A stretch of DNA of 64,000 bases from Polaribacter sp. HaHaR_3_91 (GTDB lineage Bacteria > Bacteroidota > Bacteroidia > Flavobacteriales > Flavobacteriaceae). The notes below the pieces were generated by a model. It was not told the origin of the DNA. It was given only the letters and a program-made list of their open reading frames with translations, and did no database searches. The DNA lies in assembly GCF_019278525.1 (NCBI RefSeq), contig NZ_CP058986.1:3673001-3737000 (forward strand), in the 5' to 3' direction. A program made the translations under genes and the position numbers. This document shows positions 35,707 through 44,638 of the stretch, piece by piece. Each line of letters opens with the position of its first letter. The stretch's first letter is position 1.

Positions 35707-36843
35707 CTATATATACCAATTTATTTTATTAAAACTATCGAGCATTTTTTTACTAGCTTCTTCATTAACTGATTTTATAAAGCATAAATGACCATATAAC
35801 CAGTTATGAAACTTAATATTGTTATAACCAGAAAAATCAACTCGCCTCTCTAAATGTCCATCTACTCCATGCTTTCTGCAATAATAAATATGTTCTGAAA
35901 TTTCCTTCCTATATTTTTTAGAAACATTGGTGCCGTTTGTAGTTGTTAATCCAGTTACATACTGTTTACAGCCTTTCTTCATGTATCTTGTTTTTTTATC
36001 ATTAATAAAAAAACCTTCATCAGATATTATTTTTGTAATTAGTTTCAAAGAAGGTAACTTACCTTCTTTAGTTATTGAAAAAGTCATATCATCGGCATAC
36101 CTAGAATATCTACAATTTTGAGTTTTTGATAATGCTTCAAACCTGTAATCCATTTTTGTTGCTAGTATATTAGATAGCATAGGACTAGTTGGAGCTCCTT
36201 GTGGTAAAATAGGAGGTTTTGCCATAACCAATTCCTTTAATCTCTCTTTAGAATCATCATCAAAATTTCTCCAATATTTATCTCTATGTTTTGCTGTAGT
36301 AATTTTAGCTAATGAATAGGATAAGTTCTTAGCATATCCAAGTGATTTAAATACTCCATAAACACGTTTTTCTGTAATTGTATCATAGAATTTTAAAAGG
36401 TCAACTTTTAAAATTAATTCAGAGTTTTCATGAACATTAGCATTATGAAAAATAGAAATCCCTTTTCTAAAACCTTTACAGCTATCTGCTAATTTATATT
36501 TACTTAAAATATTTACTAAGATCCATTTTTGGATGAATTTTAAATCTTTAGCTGGCGACATTATCTCTCTAAAACCACCATGTCTTTTTTTTAATTTAAA
36601 ATAGTTATACCGTTTGTATTTATGCTCGTAATTGTTTGTAATACCATTTTTATCATCTCCAATTAAGTTTCTAAGGTAATCTGATTGAATACCAATTTGC
36701 ATAGCTAAATGTTCTAACGAAAATGTTACTGGATAATCATTTTGTGTTAGTTTTTTAGCATAAACTAAACAAGCATCGATAAACTCTTGCGACTTTTCTT
36801 GCTTTTTAGCTTCTATTTCAAATTGTTTAAATGAAAATGACAT
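35707..36843 (-). CDS. retron reverse transcriptase
   Basis: A 378-residue reverse transcriptase. It has the retron-specific NAxxH motif (NANVH, residues 134-138) and VTGL (296-299), besides the general RT motifs: LPQGAPTSP (213-221), the catalytic YADD (249-252) and GFFINDKKTR. It would copy part of the adjacent RNA into multicopy msDNA, primed from a 2'-OH of a conserved G. Its ATG is inside the a2 repeat of the RNA gene at 36841-37051. The PRTase and nuclease-like genes lie upstream on the same strand, so RNA, RT and effectors form one unit. Confidence 0.92.
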   Translation of the reverse strand: MSFSFKQFEIEAKKQEKSQEFIDACLVYAKKLTQNDYPVTFSLEHLAMQIGIQSDYLRNLIGDDKNGITNNYEHKYKRYNYFKLKKRHGGFREIMSPAKDLKFIQKWILVNILSKYKLADSCKGFRKGISIFHNANVHENSELILKVDLLKFYDTITEKRVYGVFKSLGYAKNLSYSLAKITTAKHRDKYWRNFDDDSKERLKELVMAKPPILPQGAPTSPMLSNILATKMDYRFEALSKTQNCRYSRYADDMTFSITKEGKLPSLKLITKIISDEGFFINDKKTRYMKKGCKQYVTGLTTTNGTNVSKKYRKEISEHIYYCRKHGVDGHLERRVDFSGYNNIKFHNWLYGHLCFIKSVNEEASKKMLDSFNKINWYI

Positions 36844-37051
36844 AGTTATTGTTACTCTTTCTTGAATGTTAAATTAAATATTCTTGAAAATGTGATTGAA
36901 GAATCAAATAAATCTAACTGACTTAGATTTAGTTTAGTCTTTAATCATATTATTGATAACATATAGATTATATTATCAAGTAGCTTTACTAATTCTCAAT
37001 GAACTACACTGAGAAAACCGTACTAGGGTTATTTGCTAACAATAAACTATG
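36841..37051 (-). ncRNA. retron msr-msd RNA
   Basis: Read on the minus strand, the 5' end CATAGTTTATTGTTA (37051-37037) pairs with the 3' end TAACAATAACTATG (36854-36841), 14 bp with one bulge, giving the a1/a2 repeats. GC follows a1 at once, the place of the branching guanosine (37036). The msr hairpin is at 37013-36995 (CTCAGTG/CATTGAG), a second stem at 36979-36953 (TTGATAA/TTATCAA), and the msd stem at 36947-36893 has 25 pairs with about four mismatches and a five-base loop. It overlaps the PRTase stop and the RT start codon. Confidence 0.8.
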
Positions 37052-38333
37052 TCATTCCATTAAATTGTACTGGTATATAAAATTCATTTTTTACTCTTAA
37101 ACTGTGTTTTGTCTCTTTTTTGAAATTTTCTGGTTTTGTTCTTTTTTTTAATTCTTTCAAAAACTCTGTGCCATAAGCGGTTATTTCGTATTGATTATTT
37201 AAAAAATCTAATTTTATTGCTTCAATGTATATGTTATAAAGTTCTGATCTAGTTAAGCCAAGTAAATGATTAATAATAATGTTATCATAACCTTGCTTCT
37301 TTAGGAACAACAATGCGATTACGGAATGATCTAGTTTATTATTATGTTTTATTTCTCGAACAAGCTTATCCTGATGCTTTTTAATTATTGATTTTCCAGT
37401 AAATAGATCAATCTTTAATTTGTTGCAAATACCAATATAGAATGCTATTTCTTGTTTAAATTCACGAGCTTCATCCATTCTAATACCTGCAAATCTAGGA
37501 AATAATGGATTCCACTTTTTATTTTCAGACCAAATAATGGGTAATGTGTTATTTGGAGTGCTATGAAAATAAGAAACTAATGACTGACTACTACCAAAAC
37601 CAGCAGGTTCTCTTCTATTTATTCGTTTACCATGTTTGACTGCTATATTCTCAATATCTACAGTATTTCCAAAAATATTTAGAGGCGATAAGGTTTTGTC
37701 AAAAATCTTATTTCTTACTTCGGATTCTATTTGGATATTTGAAAAACGATCTTTAATATACTTTTCACCTTCAGACATAATAATAGTAGATAATAAGTAG
37801 ACATTATCTATATCATTATCTTTTATCCATTGTTGAATAGAATTAGATTTAGAATACACTTTGCAAAAAGATTTTCCGCTACCTATAAAATCGTCAATAA
37901 ATATAAAATGCTTATAATTTTTTGGGTTCTTTATGTTATCAAAATCATGAGTCAATAAAATATCTTTATCTTCTTCTTTTACTCCTTTTATTTTATCTTT
38001 ATTTCTATCTCTAAAAACTTTAGTATTTCTTAATGGATAAGTTACTAAAGTACCACTTTTGCCTACTTTCCCGTAAGGAAAAATTATAATTTTTTCACCT
38101 CTAGGTATCTTTTTTAAAATCTGACCTAATAAATCATTTAACCTAAACATAAACTCATTAAAAGGTATATACTCATATACTCTTAATAAATCAATAGCAG
38201 AATCAACTTCATCTTCATCAAAGTTTTCAAGCCATTTAATAACTTTAATTGGCTCTACTGCATACTTTAAGCGAGGTAATAAATTACCAACTTTAATTAT
38301 TGTTTGTTCATTAAATGTAAATTGATGAGCCAT
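37047..38333 (-). CDS. retron-associated phosphoribosyltransferase-like effector
   Basis: This 428-residue protein has a PRTase fold with the PRPP-binding loop DDFIGSGK (residues 147-154, in KHFIFIDDFIGSGKSF) and a flanking PYGKVGKSG loop (86-94). Its C-terminal part looks like a winged helix (LDHSVIALLFLKKQGYDN...YEITAYGTEFLKELKKR). PRTase proteins with helix-turn-helix tails are known effectors of one class of retrons (type III in current schemes), where toxicity is held back by the msDNA. Its stop lies within the a1 repeat, so it is tied to this retron. The target molecule is unknown. Confidence 0.8.
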   Translation of the reverse strand: MAHQFTFNEQTIIKVGNLLPRLKYAVEPIKVIKWLENFDEDEVDSAIDLLRVYEYIPFNEFMFRLNDLLGQILKKIPRGEKIIIFPYGKVGKSGTLVTYPLRNTKVFRDRNKDKIKGVKEEDKDILLTHDFDNIKNPKNYKHFIFIDDFIGSGKSFCKVYSKSNSIQQWIKDNDIDNVYLLSTIIMSEGEKYIKDRFSNIQIESEVRNKIFDKTLSPLNIFGNTVDIENIAVKHGKRINRREPAGFGSSQSLVSYFHSTPNNTLPIIWSENKKWNPLFPRFAGIRMDEAREFKQEIAFYIGICNKLKIDLFTGKSIIKKHQDKLVREIKHNNKLDHSVIALLFLKKQGYDNIIINHLLGLTRSELYNIYIEAIKLDFLNNQYEITAYGTEFLKELKKRTKPENFKKETKHSLRVKNEFYIPVQFNGMT

Positions 38334-38341
38334 TTTTATAC

Positions 38342-38845
38342 TTAAATCAAATTATACTTTTCTAAGTCCTTTTTATCGTAAACTCTACCTGTTATATTAA
38401 ATACACCATTTTCTTTAAGTTTGGCTCTGCTAAAACTAGGAGTTAAACTTTTGTTTCTTTTGGTTTGTTCTTTATCAAAGTTCTCTTTATTTATAATTCC
38501 TAATTTTAATATTTTAAAATCTTCACCTAACTCAATTCCTATTAATTCGTCCCATTTAGAATGAATTTTTGAAGTGTTACCTGTTTTATTTTCTGAAGTA
38601 ATCATTTTTACTGAAACTCTTTTTGCTCCATTCTTACAAGTAATATCATAACTAGGGTTAGATTGCTTTTTAATAACTTTTGGATACCTACCTATTTGCT
38701 CTAAAAAAAAATGAGCGATAGCTTCTCCTATTCTACCTATAATGTTATCCTTACCACGTAATACTTCATCATCATTAGCAATATCTAAAAATGCTTTTTG
38801 AGCCTTTAAATAATTTAAACACAGTTGTTTTCTTTTATCATTCAT
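38342..38845 (-). CDS. small restriction-nuclease-like partner of the retron effector
   Basis: A 167-residue protein with Glu in RIGEAIAHFFLE and the pattern SYDITCKNGAKRVSVKMITS, which fits the E...D...xVK layout of a PD-(D/E)XK nuclease core. I do not recognise a named family. It starts the retron operon, eight bases upstream of the PRTase gene, so it is probably a second effector or a helper that binds DNA. Whether the active site is complete is not certain, since the usual second acidic residue before xVK is replaced by neutral residues. Confidence 0.6.
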   Translation of the reverse strand: MNDKRKQLCLNYLKAQKAFLDIANDDEVLRGKDNIIGRIGEAIAHFFLEQIGRYPKVIKKQSNPSYDITCKNGAKRVSVKMITSENKTGNTSKIHSKWDELIGIELGEDFKILKLGIINKENFDKEQTKRNKSLTPSFSRAKLKENGVFNITGRVYDKKDLEKYNLI

Positions 38846-38954
38846 TGACCTTGTTTTTTTTAAATCGGTTAATTATTCTACCTTCTACACTAATACAATA
38901 CCTATTAATAAATCTTCTGGTAAAATATTTATTTTAATCTGTTAATTCAAAAAT

Positions 38955-40082
38955 TCATGAGATTCCCCTTTTTAAATTGACATTTATCCTATCTAATAAA
39001 GTTTCTTTATAATCTGAATCGGAATGATCTTTTAAGAAATCATAAATCGCACTTTTTAACATGTTCCTATCCTTGTAGTAATAGTCTTTTAAAACATCTA
39101 TATTATCCTCCAAATATGTATCTAGATTAACTTCAGTCCAGTCACCTATTGTACTAGATCTAATTTCATACCTACTCTTCTCTCTTCGACACAACTTAAT
39201 CAACATTTCTAAAAATGTATCATATTCCGTTTCTTGAGAGGATTTAGGTCTTTTTTCAAGAAAATCCTCTCTACACCTATCGGAAATATTAAATAAATCA
39301 TTCCAAGTTGCAACTTTTTGATTCTTTGGTGTAAAACTAACCTTCCAAGTTCTAGCGTTCTTATCAACGCCCACTTTACTTCCTTTTAGAGTTAGAATAG
39401 GCTTTATTGTCTCTGAATATGGATGAACAGCTGTTCTTCTTTTATTATTTTTTTTATCAAATAAAATGTCATCATCCTTTTTATATATTCTATTACAATC
39501 TATCCCCATTGGAATAAGATTATTCAAGTTAACAGCTGCAGCAGGATAATCCTTTTTAGACAATAGGTGATCATAATCTTGTTTAATTCTTTCAGGTACC
39601 TTGTATTTTTCCATTCCACAAAATGGACACCAACTATCTTTTTTGGAATCATAAAGTTTTTTGTAATGTCCTTTAATATCAAAAGCTGTTAATCCAAATG
39701 TATTAGTAAACATCTCAACCAATAACTTATGAGTGGTATCTCCTGTTTTCCCAGGATAATCATCTTTTCTAATAGCTTTACTAGGTCTTTTAAATAATTT
39801 ATTTACTTGATTTGTATCTTCAAAAATCTTTAAGTACGTTTTACGATCTGGGCTTGAAAGGTCTAGAAGACTCTTTTGAAACTCTTTTACAAGTTTGTGT
39901 AATTTTGTTAGAGAACCGTCTGTTTCAATTTTAGAAAAAGGAACAGCTAATGCCTTATCAGGACAATGTGTACTAATAAATTCTGTATTCTTTGGTAAAT
40001 CTTTAATGTTCTCCAAATAATTACAAAAGAATAGATGCAAATTATTTGCCTTGTGAGTGATATGTGTGCAAGATTCTAACAT
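38955..40082 (-). CDS. HNH nuclease of an ATPase-HNH (Septu-like) pair
   Basis: This 375-residue protein has an HNH zinc-finger nuclease in the middle: CPFC (152-155), DYDH (169-172) and NLNNLIPMGIDCNRIY (185-200). The overall plan is like PtuB, the nuclease of Septu and of ATPase-HNH retron effectors. Its start follows the stop of the ATPase gene by one base. The likely role is cutting DNA or RNA when released by the ATPase. It is also the last gene before the retron operon, 109 bp away, so a link to the retron cannot be excluded. Confidence 0.8.
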   Translation of the reverse strand: MLESCTHITHKANNLHLFFCNYLENIKDLPKNTEFISTHCPDKALAVPFSKIETDGSLTKLHKLVKEFQKSLLDLSSPDRKTYLKIFEDTNQVNKLFKRPSKAIRKDDYPGKTGDTTHKLLVEMFTNTFGLTAFDIKGHYKKLYDSKKDSWCPFCGMEKYKVPERIKQDYDHLLSKKDYPAAAVNLNNLIPMGIDCNRIYKKDDDILFDKKNNKRRTAVHPYSETIKPILTLKGSKVGVDKNARTWKVSFTPKNQKVATWNDLFNISDRCREDFLEKRPKSSQETEYDTFLEMLIKLCRREKSRYEIRSSTIGDWTEVNLDTYLEDNIDVLKDYYYKDRNMLKSAIYDFLKDHSDSDYKETLLDRINVNLKRGIS

Positions 40083-40083
40083 T

Positions 40084-41637
40084 CTACTCTTTCTTTTGCT
40101 CTTTCTTAAAATCCCTTATTCTTTGGTACAAATCAAACTTTTGAATTGAATCCCCATATTTATTTATTCCTGCTTCAAGGGCTTCTATCGTTACATTTTT
40201 TCTAGTAACTAGACTCTTTAATTCCTTGCTGGATTTTAAAGCAACAGGAGGCGCTACACCAAAAGCTACTTTTAATAAAAGTTCTACAGCTGAGCCATAA
40301 GTTTCTATATCTGGTTGAGTTATTTTAATTTTATTCGCTGACTTTTCAAAAACAAATACATTCTCGCTTCTTGAATCTGAAAGAAGAAACGGCGAATGCG
40401 TTGTTATCAAATACTCTTGCTCTCGTTTTTTTGCGATACTATCCATATTTGATATAAAAGCCGATCTCCATTGTGGATTAAAGTGTGTTTCTGGCTCATC
40501 CAACAAGAACAAAACATTCTTGCTTTGAATCATGTTCAAAGCTCCAAAAATGTGCAAGAATTGGTGTTCGCCATCACTTAAGTTTGAATACTGAACCACT
40601 GATTTGCTTTTATGGTGCATTTTTAATCCAAAGAAGCCTATTGCCTTTTGAGTTTCTATTAGTACAGGTCTTGGTAAAGTCTCCCCTGTTTCTTTTTTTA
40701 TTTTGTTTACTTCATCTAATTCAGATTGGATAACGATAAGATTCAATGTATCTAATTTAAATAATGCCGTGTATAACCCAAATGCAGAATTAAAATTCTT
40801 CTTAAAAGCTTTATAGGTAGCTTCTGAGTAATAATAGTCAAGGACTAGCGATTGTTCTCTGTCCTTGGCATCGTGAGATGACGAACTACATCTTTTTAAC
40901 GTTTCAATTATATCTAGTTGTTCTTTTGCTGCAATTATTCCTTTAGATGGTCCTTTCTTTGGTTTAAGTTTTATAATAATTCGAAAAGACCTCAGAGCAG
41001 TTGTATTAACTTCTTTTATTATATTGTTCCATTTGGAATCTGCATCAAGACTAAATACTGAGTTAGCAATAAATACTAATTTGTTCATGCTAAAGTCAAC
41101 CCAAAGCATATGTGGCAAGTCAGGTAATTTTTTTGTTACAGCACCCTTTCTAAAATCATTAAAATATTTTCCGTATTCATCTACATAAGGATGAAACCAT
41201 TGGCTTAGAGATTCGTTTTCTCCAGATGAGTATCCAAGGACTATTTCAGGTAAAACTGCTCTTATTTTTGAATCGTCTTTTTCTCCTACTAAAGAATCTT
41301 CATCTTTTCCAATAAAACAATCTGGTTTGCCTTTTGTTTGATTTTGTACAAATCTCACATAACTATCTCCTTTCGATAGCTTGAATATATAATCAATTCT
41401 AAACTGAATAGTTGTAGTTCCTGGGTCTTTAAGAAAATCTGTATATCGTCCAGTAAGATATTCGAATACTTCTGCAATACATTCTAGCAATTTAGATTTA
41501 CCAGAGCCATTTATACCAACCAAGCAAATTGGATTCAGTCCCTTTTTAATAAAATGAATATTTCTTAAATTTTCATCAAACCCATTGATTGGGTGATGGC
41601 TATATGGGTCGTTATATGAAAAATGAATCAGTTTCAT
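40084..41637 (-). CDS. AAA/ABC-type ATPase of the ATPase-HNH pair
   Basis: A 517-residue RecF/ABC-like ATPase: Walker A GINGSGKS (41-48), signature-like SDGEHQFLHIFG near residue 358, Walker B NVLFLLDEPETHFNP near 380, then TTHSP. This is the layout of PtuA and of ATPases found inside type I restriction loci. Its ATG overlaps the hsdS stop (ATGA), so it is translated with the restriction operon, and the HNH gene follows at once. It probably holds the HNH protein inactive and senses a nucleotide or phage signal. Confidence 0.85.
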   Translation of the reverse strand: MKLIHFSYNDPYSHHPINGFDENLRNIHFIKKGLNPICLVGINGSGKSKLLECIAEVFEYLTGRYTDFLKDPGTTTIQFRIDYIFKLSKGDSYVRFVQNQTKGKPDCFIGKDEDSLVGEKDDSKIRAVLPEIVLGYSSGENESLSQWFHPYVDEYGKYFNDFRKGAVTKKLPDLPHMLWVDFSMNKLVFIANSVFSLDADSKWNNIIKEVNTTALRSFRIIIKLKPKKGPSKGIIAAKEQLDIIETLKRCSSSSHDAKDREQSLVLDYYYSEATYKAFKKNFNSAFGLYTALFKLDTLNLIVIQSELDEVNKIKKETGETLPRPVLIETQKAIGFFGLKMHHKSKSVVQYSNLSDGEHQFLHIFGALNMIQSKNVLFLLDEPETHFNPQWRSAFISNMDSIAKKREQEYLITTHSPFLLSDSRSENVFVFEKSANKIKITQPDIETYGSAVELLLKVAFGVAPPVALKSSKELKSLVTRKNVTIEALEAGINKYGDSIQKFDLYQRIRDFKKEQKKE

Positions 41638-43223
41638 TTCAATTTTATTTGATATGAAATATGACCATCTGCGTATGATTGTACTAATCGAGGCCCTTTT
41701 TCTAATTTTCTACACTCATCCAAAAGCTCAAATAATTCCTCTTTAAATCTGTCATAACTATATTTTGGTGGTAAATCAACTTGATCAAAAGTGAATTTTT
41801 TTAAACCAACATTAGTTTTAAGATGAAGCCACATTAAATTTGCTTCAATACCAAATTGTTTTATTGTTTCTGCCTTCACTGTCCCTTTTACAGGCACTTT
41901 AGCTATAACTTTTGTTTTTCCTTTATCAATTTTTCTTTTTGATTTTGTCTTTGTTAAGGTGTTTTCTTTCTTTTTAGGTGCTGCGACAGCTTTTAGCGCT
42001 TGAATTTCTTTTAACAAATCTCTTGCGTCACCATCTGTATCTAATTGCTCCACCAATTCACCTTTAAACGCTTTGGCTAAAATAGCTTGTGGCAGGCTGT
42101 CTATATTTGTTTTTAAGCTTTGGTATTGGACACCTATGGTATCTGCGTTCGCAAATAAGTATTTTACACGTTTTACGATTTCAGTTTGTTCCTCTTTTGG
42201 TGGAACAGCAATACTGAATTGATTAATAGTTTTTGATGAAACTCTTGGAAGATTTATACCTTTAGACTCAGAATTTGCTTTTTGAATAAAACTCTCAGTT
42301 CCTAAATAATAATTAAAGAAATATGAAGAATCTTCAAAATCATTTCTATATACTAAAATATCTGTGGAGCAAACACCATCAAAAGTAACAACGTCATGTT
42401 TATTTAAATATGGTCTCAATTTTCCGTATAAAACATCACCTTTTTTAAAAACTGTTTTAGAACTTTTAAGATCTTCAGAAGTTGACTTATTAATGACTCC
42501 TCCATCCTTTAGAAGATGCTCTAACCCTATATAATTTGTAGCATCTGATTCCATTGGATTCATTTTATTTTTCACCTCAATCATAAACTCCCCAACTGTA
42601 ATTTCTTTCCATTCTTCCAACTCTTTCCCAACACGCCATTCCTCAGTAAGTTTACCTGTTACCGCTTGGGTTAACAACGTCTGTTTAAAGTTTTTAAGGA
42701 TTTGTGGTATGTTGTTTAAACGGGTTTTTAGGCTGTCTAGATGCCCAAATAATTCGTCTAACTTGGCAACAATGCGTTGTTGTTCTGCTAGTGGTGGAAG
42801 TGGGAAATTTGTTTCTAATAATTTATCCTTAGAAATAGCTTTGAATGTTGTTCCTGTTCCTTTAGCATCTAAAGTATCTTCAATTGAACGTAAATAATAA
42901 AGAAGAAAATTTAATGGTAATACATTACTAGATATGCCAGCTAATCCTCTTCCAACACATAATTCAGCTTGAGAAACATTTGTTGGTCCTATCGGAGCAC
43001 GAACTGACAACAGAACTGTTTCAGCTTGAACTATTTTCTTTGGTTCAGTAGTGTATTTTCTTATTTCAGGATACAAATCTCCAAATTCGGTTTTCCCTTG
43101 CATAAAAGGAATACCAATTCCATCTGTATTATAAGATGAGCTTGGAGGTGATTGTCCCATATTCACGTCTAGTAATTCTCCTATACTTGATGAAATCCAA
43201 TTTTTTGGTAACTTATTTCCCAT
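41634..43223 (-). CDS. hsdS: type I restriction specificity subunit HsdS with C-terminal extension
   Basis: The 529-residue protein has two target-recognition domains, each followed by a conserved helix. The first half holds PLPPLAEQQRIVAKLDELFGHL; the second holds AVPPKEEQTEIVKRVKYLFANADTI and ILAKAFKGELV. These two domains set the two halves of the recognition sequence. After the normal end (about residue 410) comes a Lys-rich linker (KKKENTLTKTKSKRKI) and about 75 extra residues of a compact domain (LMWLHLKTNVGLKKFTFDQV), not part of a usual HsdS. The gene begins right after the hsdM stop. Confidence 0.92.
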   Translation of the reverse strand: MGNKLPKNWISSSIGELLDVNMGQSPPSSSYNTDGIGIPFMQGKTEFGDLYPEIRKYTTEPKKIVQAETVLLSVRAPIGPTNVSQAELCVGRGLAGISSNVLPLNFLLYYLRSIEDTLDAKGTGTTFKAISKDKLLETNFPLPPLAEQQRIVAKLDELFGHLDSLKTRLNNIPQILKNFKQTLLTQAVTGKLTEEWRVGKELEEWKEITVGEFMIEVKNKMNPMESDATNYIGLEHLLKDGGVINKSTSEDLKSSKTVFKKGDVLYGKLRPYLNKHDVVTFDGVCSTDILVYRNDFEDSSYFFNYYLGTESFIQKANSESKGINLPRVSSKTINQFSIAVPPKEEQTEIVKRVKYLFANADTIGVQYQSLKTNIDSLPQAILAKAFKGELVEQLDTDGDARDLLKEIQALKAVAAPKKKENTLTKTKSKRKIDKGKTKVIAKVPVKGTVKAETIKQFGIEANLMWLHLKTNVGLKKFTFDQVDLPPKYSYDRFKEELFELLDECRKLEKGPRLVQSYADGHISYQIKLK

Positions 43224-44627
43224 CTAGTTTAATGCTTTAATTATGGCATTTAACTCTTTAGTAATGCTGGTTAATTCGGTTAAGGCTTCTTTGGCAATAT
43301 CTATAGGTTCACCAATGTCTTCGGCTTTGGTAATGCTATCATCTGCAATTAAGCCTAAATCTAGAGAGTCGTTCTTTTTAGCAATAAATTCTCTGGTTAT
43401 GCAGCTAAAGCGTTCGTCTTTAATTTTGTTTCGGTCTTTGGCAGTGAAGGCTTTCTCGAAATCTGCAAAATAGCTTTCGGTAAAGGGTGTACGTTTTCCA
43501 AAGTTGGGCATATTGGTACGCATATCGTAAAACCAAACGTCTTTAGTGTTGGCTTTATCTGTGGTACCACGCTCAAAGAATAGCACGTTGGTTTTTACAC
43601 CTGCGGCGTAAAAAATACCTGTTGGTAAACGCAAAATGGTGTGTATGTTGCATTTTTCCATCAAATCTTTACGTACGTTTTGTCCGTCGCCATCTTCAAA
43701 CAATACATTATCTGGTAAAACTACTGCTGCTCTTGCGCCTCTTCTTGTATGCAAGCTTCTATAAATACCTTGTAAAAAATTGAGTTGCTTGTTAGAGGTT
43801 GGATAGACTAAGTCGGTTCTGGTTGGCCTGTCTCCTCCTTTTTTAGTTCCAAATGGTGGGTTTGCTAAAACTAAGTCCATGTTTTTAATGCTTTCACCAT
43901 AACTACTTAAAGAATCACCTAAAGCGATGTTTCCTCCCATTCCGTGTAAAAAAGCGTTCATCATTGCTAAACGATGTGTGTCGCCTACCAATTCACAACC
44001 CGAATATTGCTCGTTTTGTAAATGGTTGTTTTGAGCTTCGCTTAGATTATAAATATCATTATTCTTTAAAATATGATGATGTGCAGCAATCATAAATCCA
44101 TAGGTTCCACAAGCAGGGTCGTTTAAACGTTCTCCTACTTTAGGATCCATTAAACGCACCATTACATTAATTAATGGTCTTGGTGTAAAATATTGTCCTG
44201 CTCCAGATTTCTTTTCGCTAGCGTTTTTTTCTAATAAGCCTTCGTACATTTCACCTAAACCTTCGTCTTTGGCTTCGAACCAATCTAGCTCATCAATATG
44301 TTTTATAATTTTACGCAGATTGGCTGGTTCTTGAATACTGGTTTGTGCGTTGTTGTATATTTTCTGAATTTTACCTGTGCTTTCTGTACCTAAATGCAAT
44401 AATAATTTTCGGTAAAAAGTAGCGAGTTCAATTCCTTCTTTTAGTTTTAAATCTTCCCAACGGTAGCCTTCTGGTAACTTATCGTTATAGTCGGTTTCTT
44501 CTGCCATTTTAAGGAACAGAATAAACGTCAATTCGTTTAGGTATTGGTGATACGTGATTCCGTCGTCTCGTAATACGTTACAAAGATTCCAGAGTTTGTT
44601 TACTATTTCTTGTGTGGATAATGCCAT
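43224..44627 (-). CDS. hsdM: type I DNA adenine methyltransferase HsdM
   Basis: A 467-residue N6-adenine methyltransferase: helical N-terminal domain (WNLCNVLRDDGITYHQYLNELTFILFLKM), the AdoMet motif DPACGTYGF near residue 168 and the catalytic NPPFG near 254. It methylates the site chosen by HsdS and so protects host DNA. Codon use is more GC-rich and repeat-free than its neighbours, and it is placed between a DUF262 gene (11 bp) and hsdS (0 bp). Confidence 0.95.
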   Translation of the reverse strand: MALSTQEIVNKLWNLCNVLRDDGITYHQYLNELTFILFLKMAEETDYNDKLPEGYRWEDLKLKEGIELATFYRKLLLHLGTESTGKIQKIYNNAQTSIQEPANLRKIIKHIDELDWFEAKDEGLGEMYEGLLEKNASEKKSGAGQYFTPRPLINVMVRLMDPKVGERLNDPACGTYGFMIAAHHHILKNNDIYNLSEAQNNHLQNEQYSGCELVGDTHRLAMMNAFLHGMGGNIALGDSLSSYGESIKNMDLVLANPPFGTKKGGDRPTRTDLVYPTSNKQLNFLQGIYRSLHTRRGARAAVVLPDNVLFEDGDGQNVRKDLMEKCNIHTILRLPTGIFYAAGVKTNVLFFERGTTDKANTKDVWFYDMRTNMPNFGKRTPFTESYFADFEKAFTAKDRNKIKDERFSCITREFIAKKNDSLDLGLIADDSITKAEDIGEPIDIAKEALTELTSITKELNAIIKALN

Positions 44628-44638
44628 TTATATGTTTT

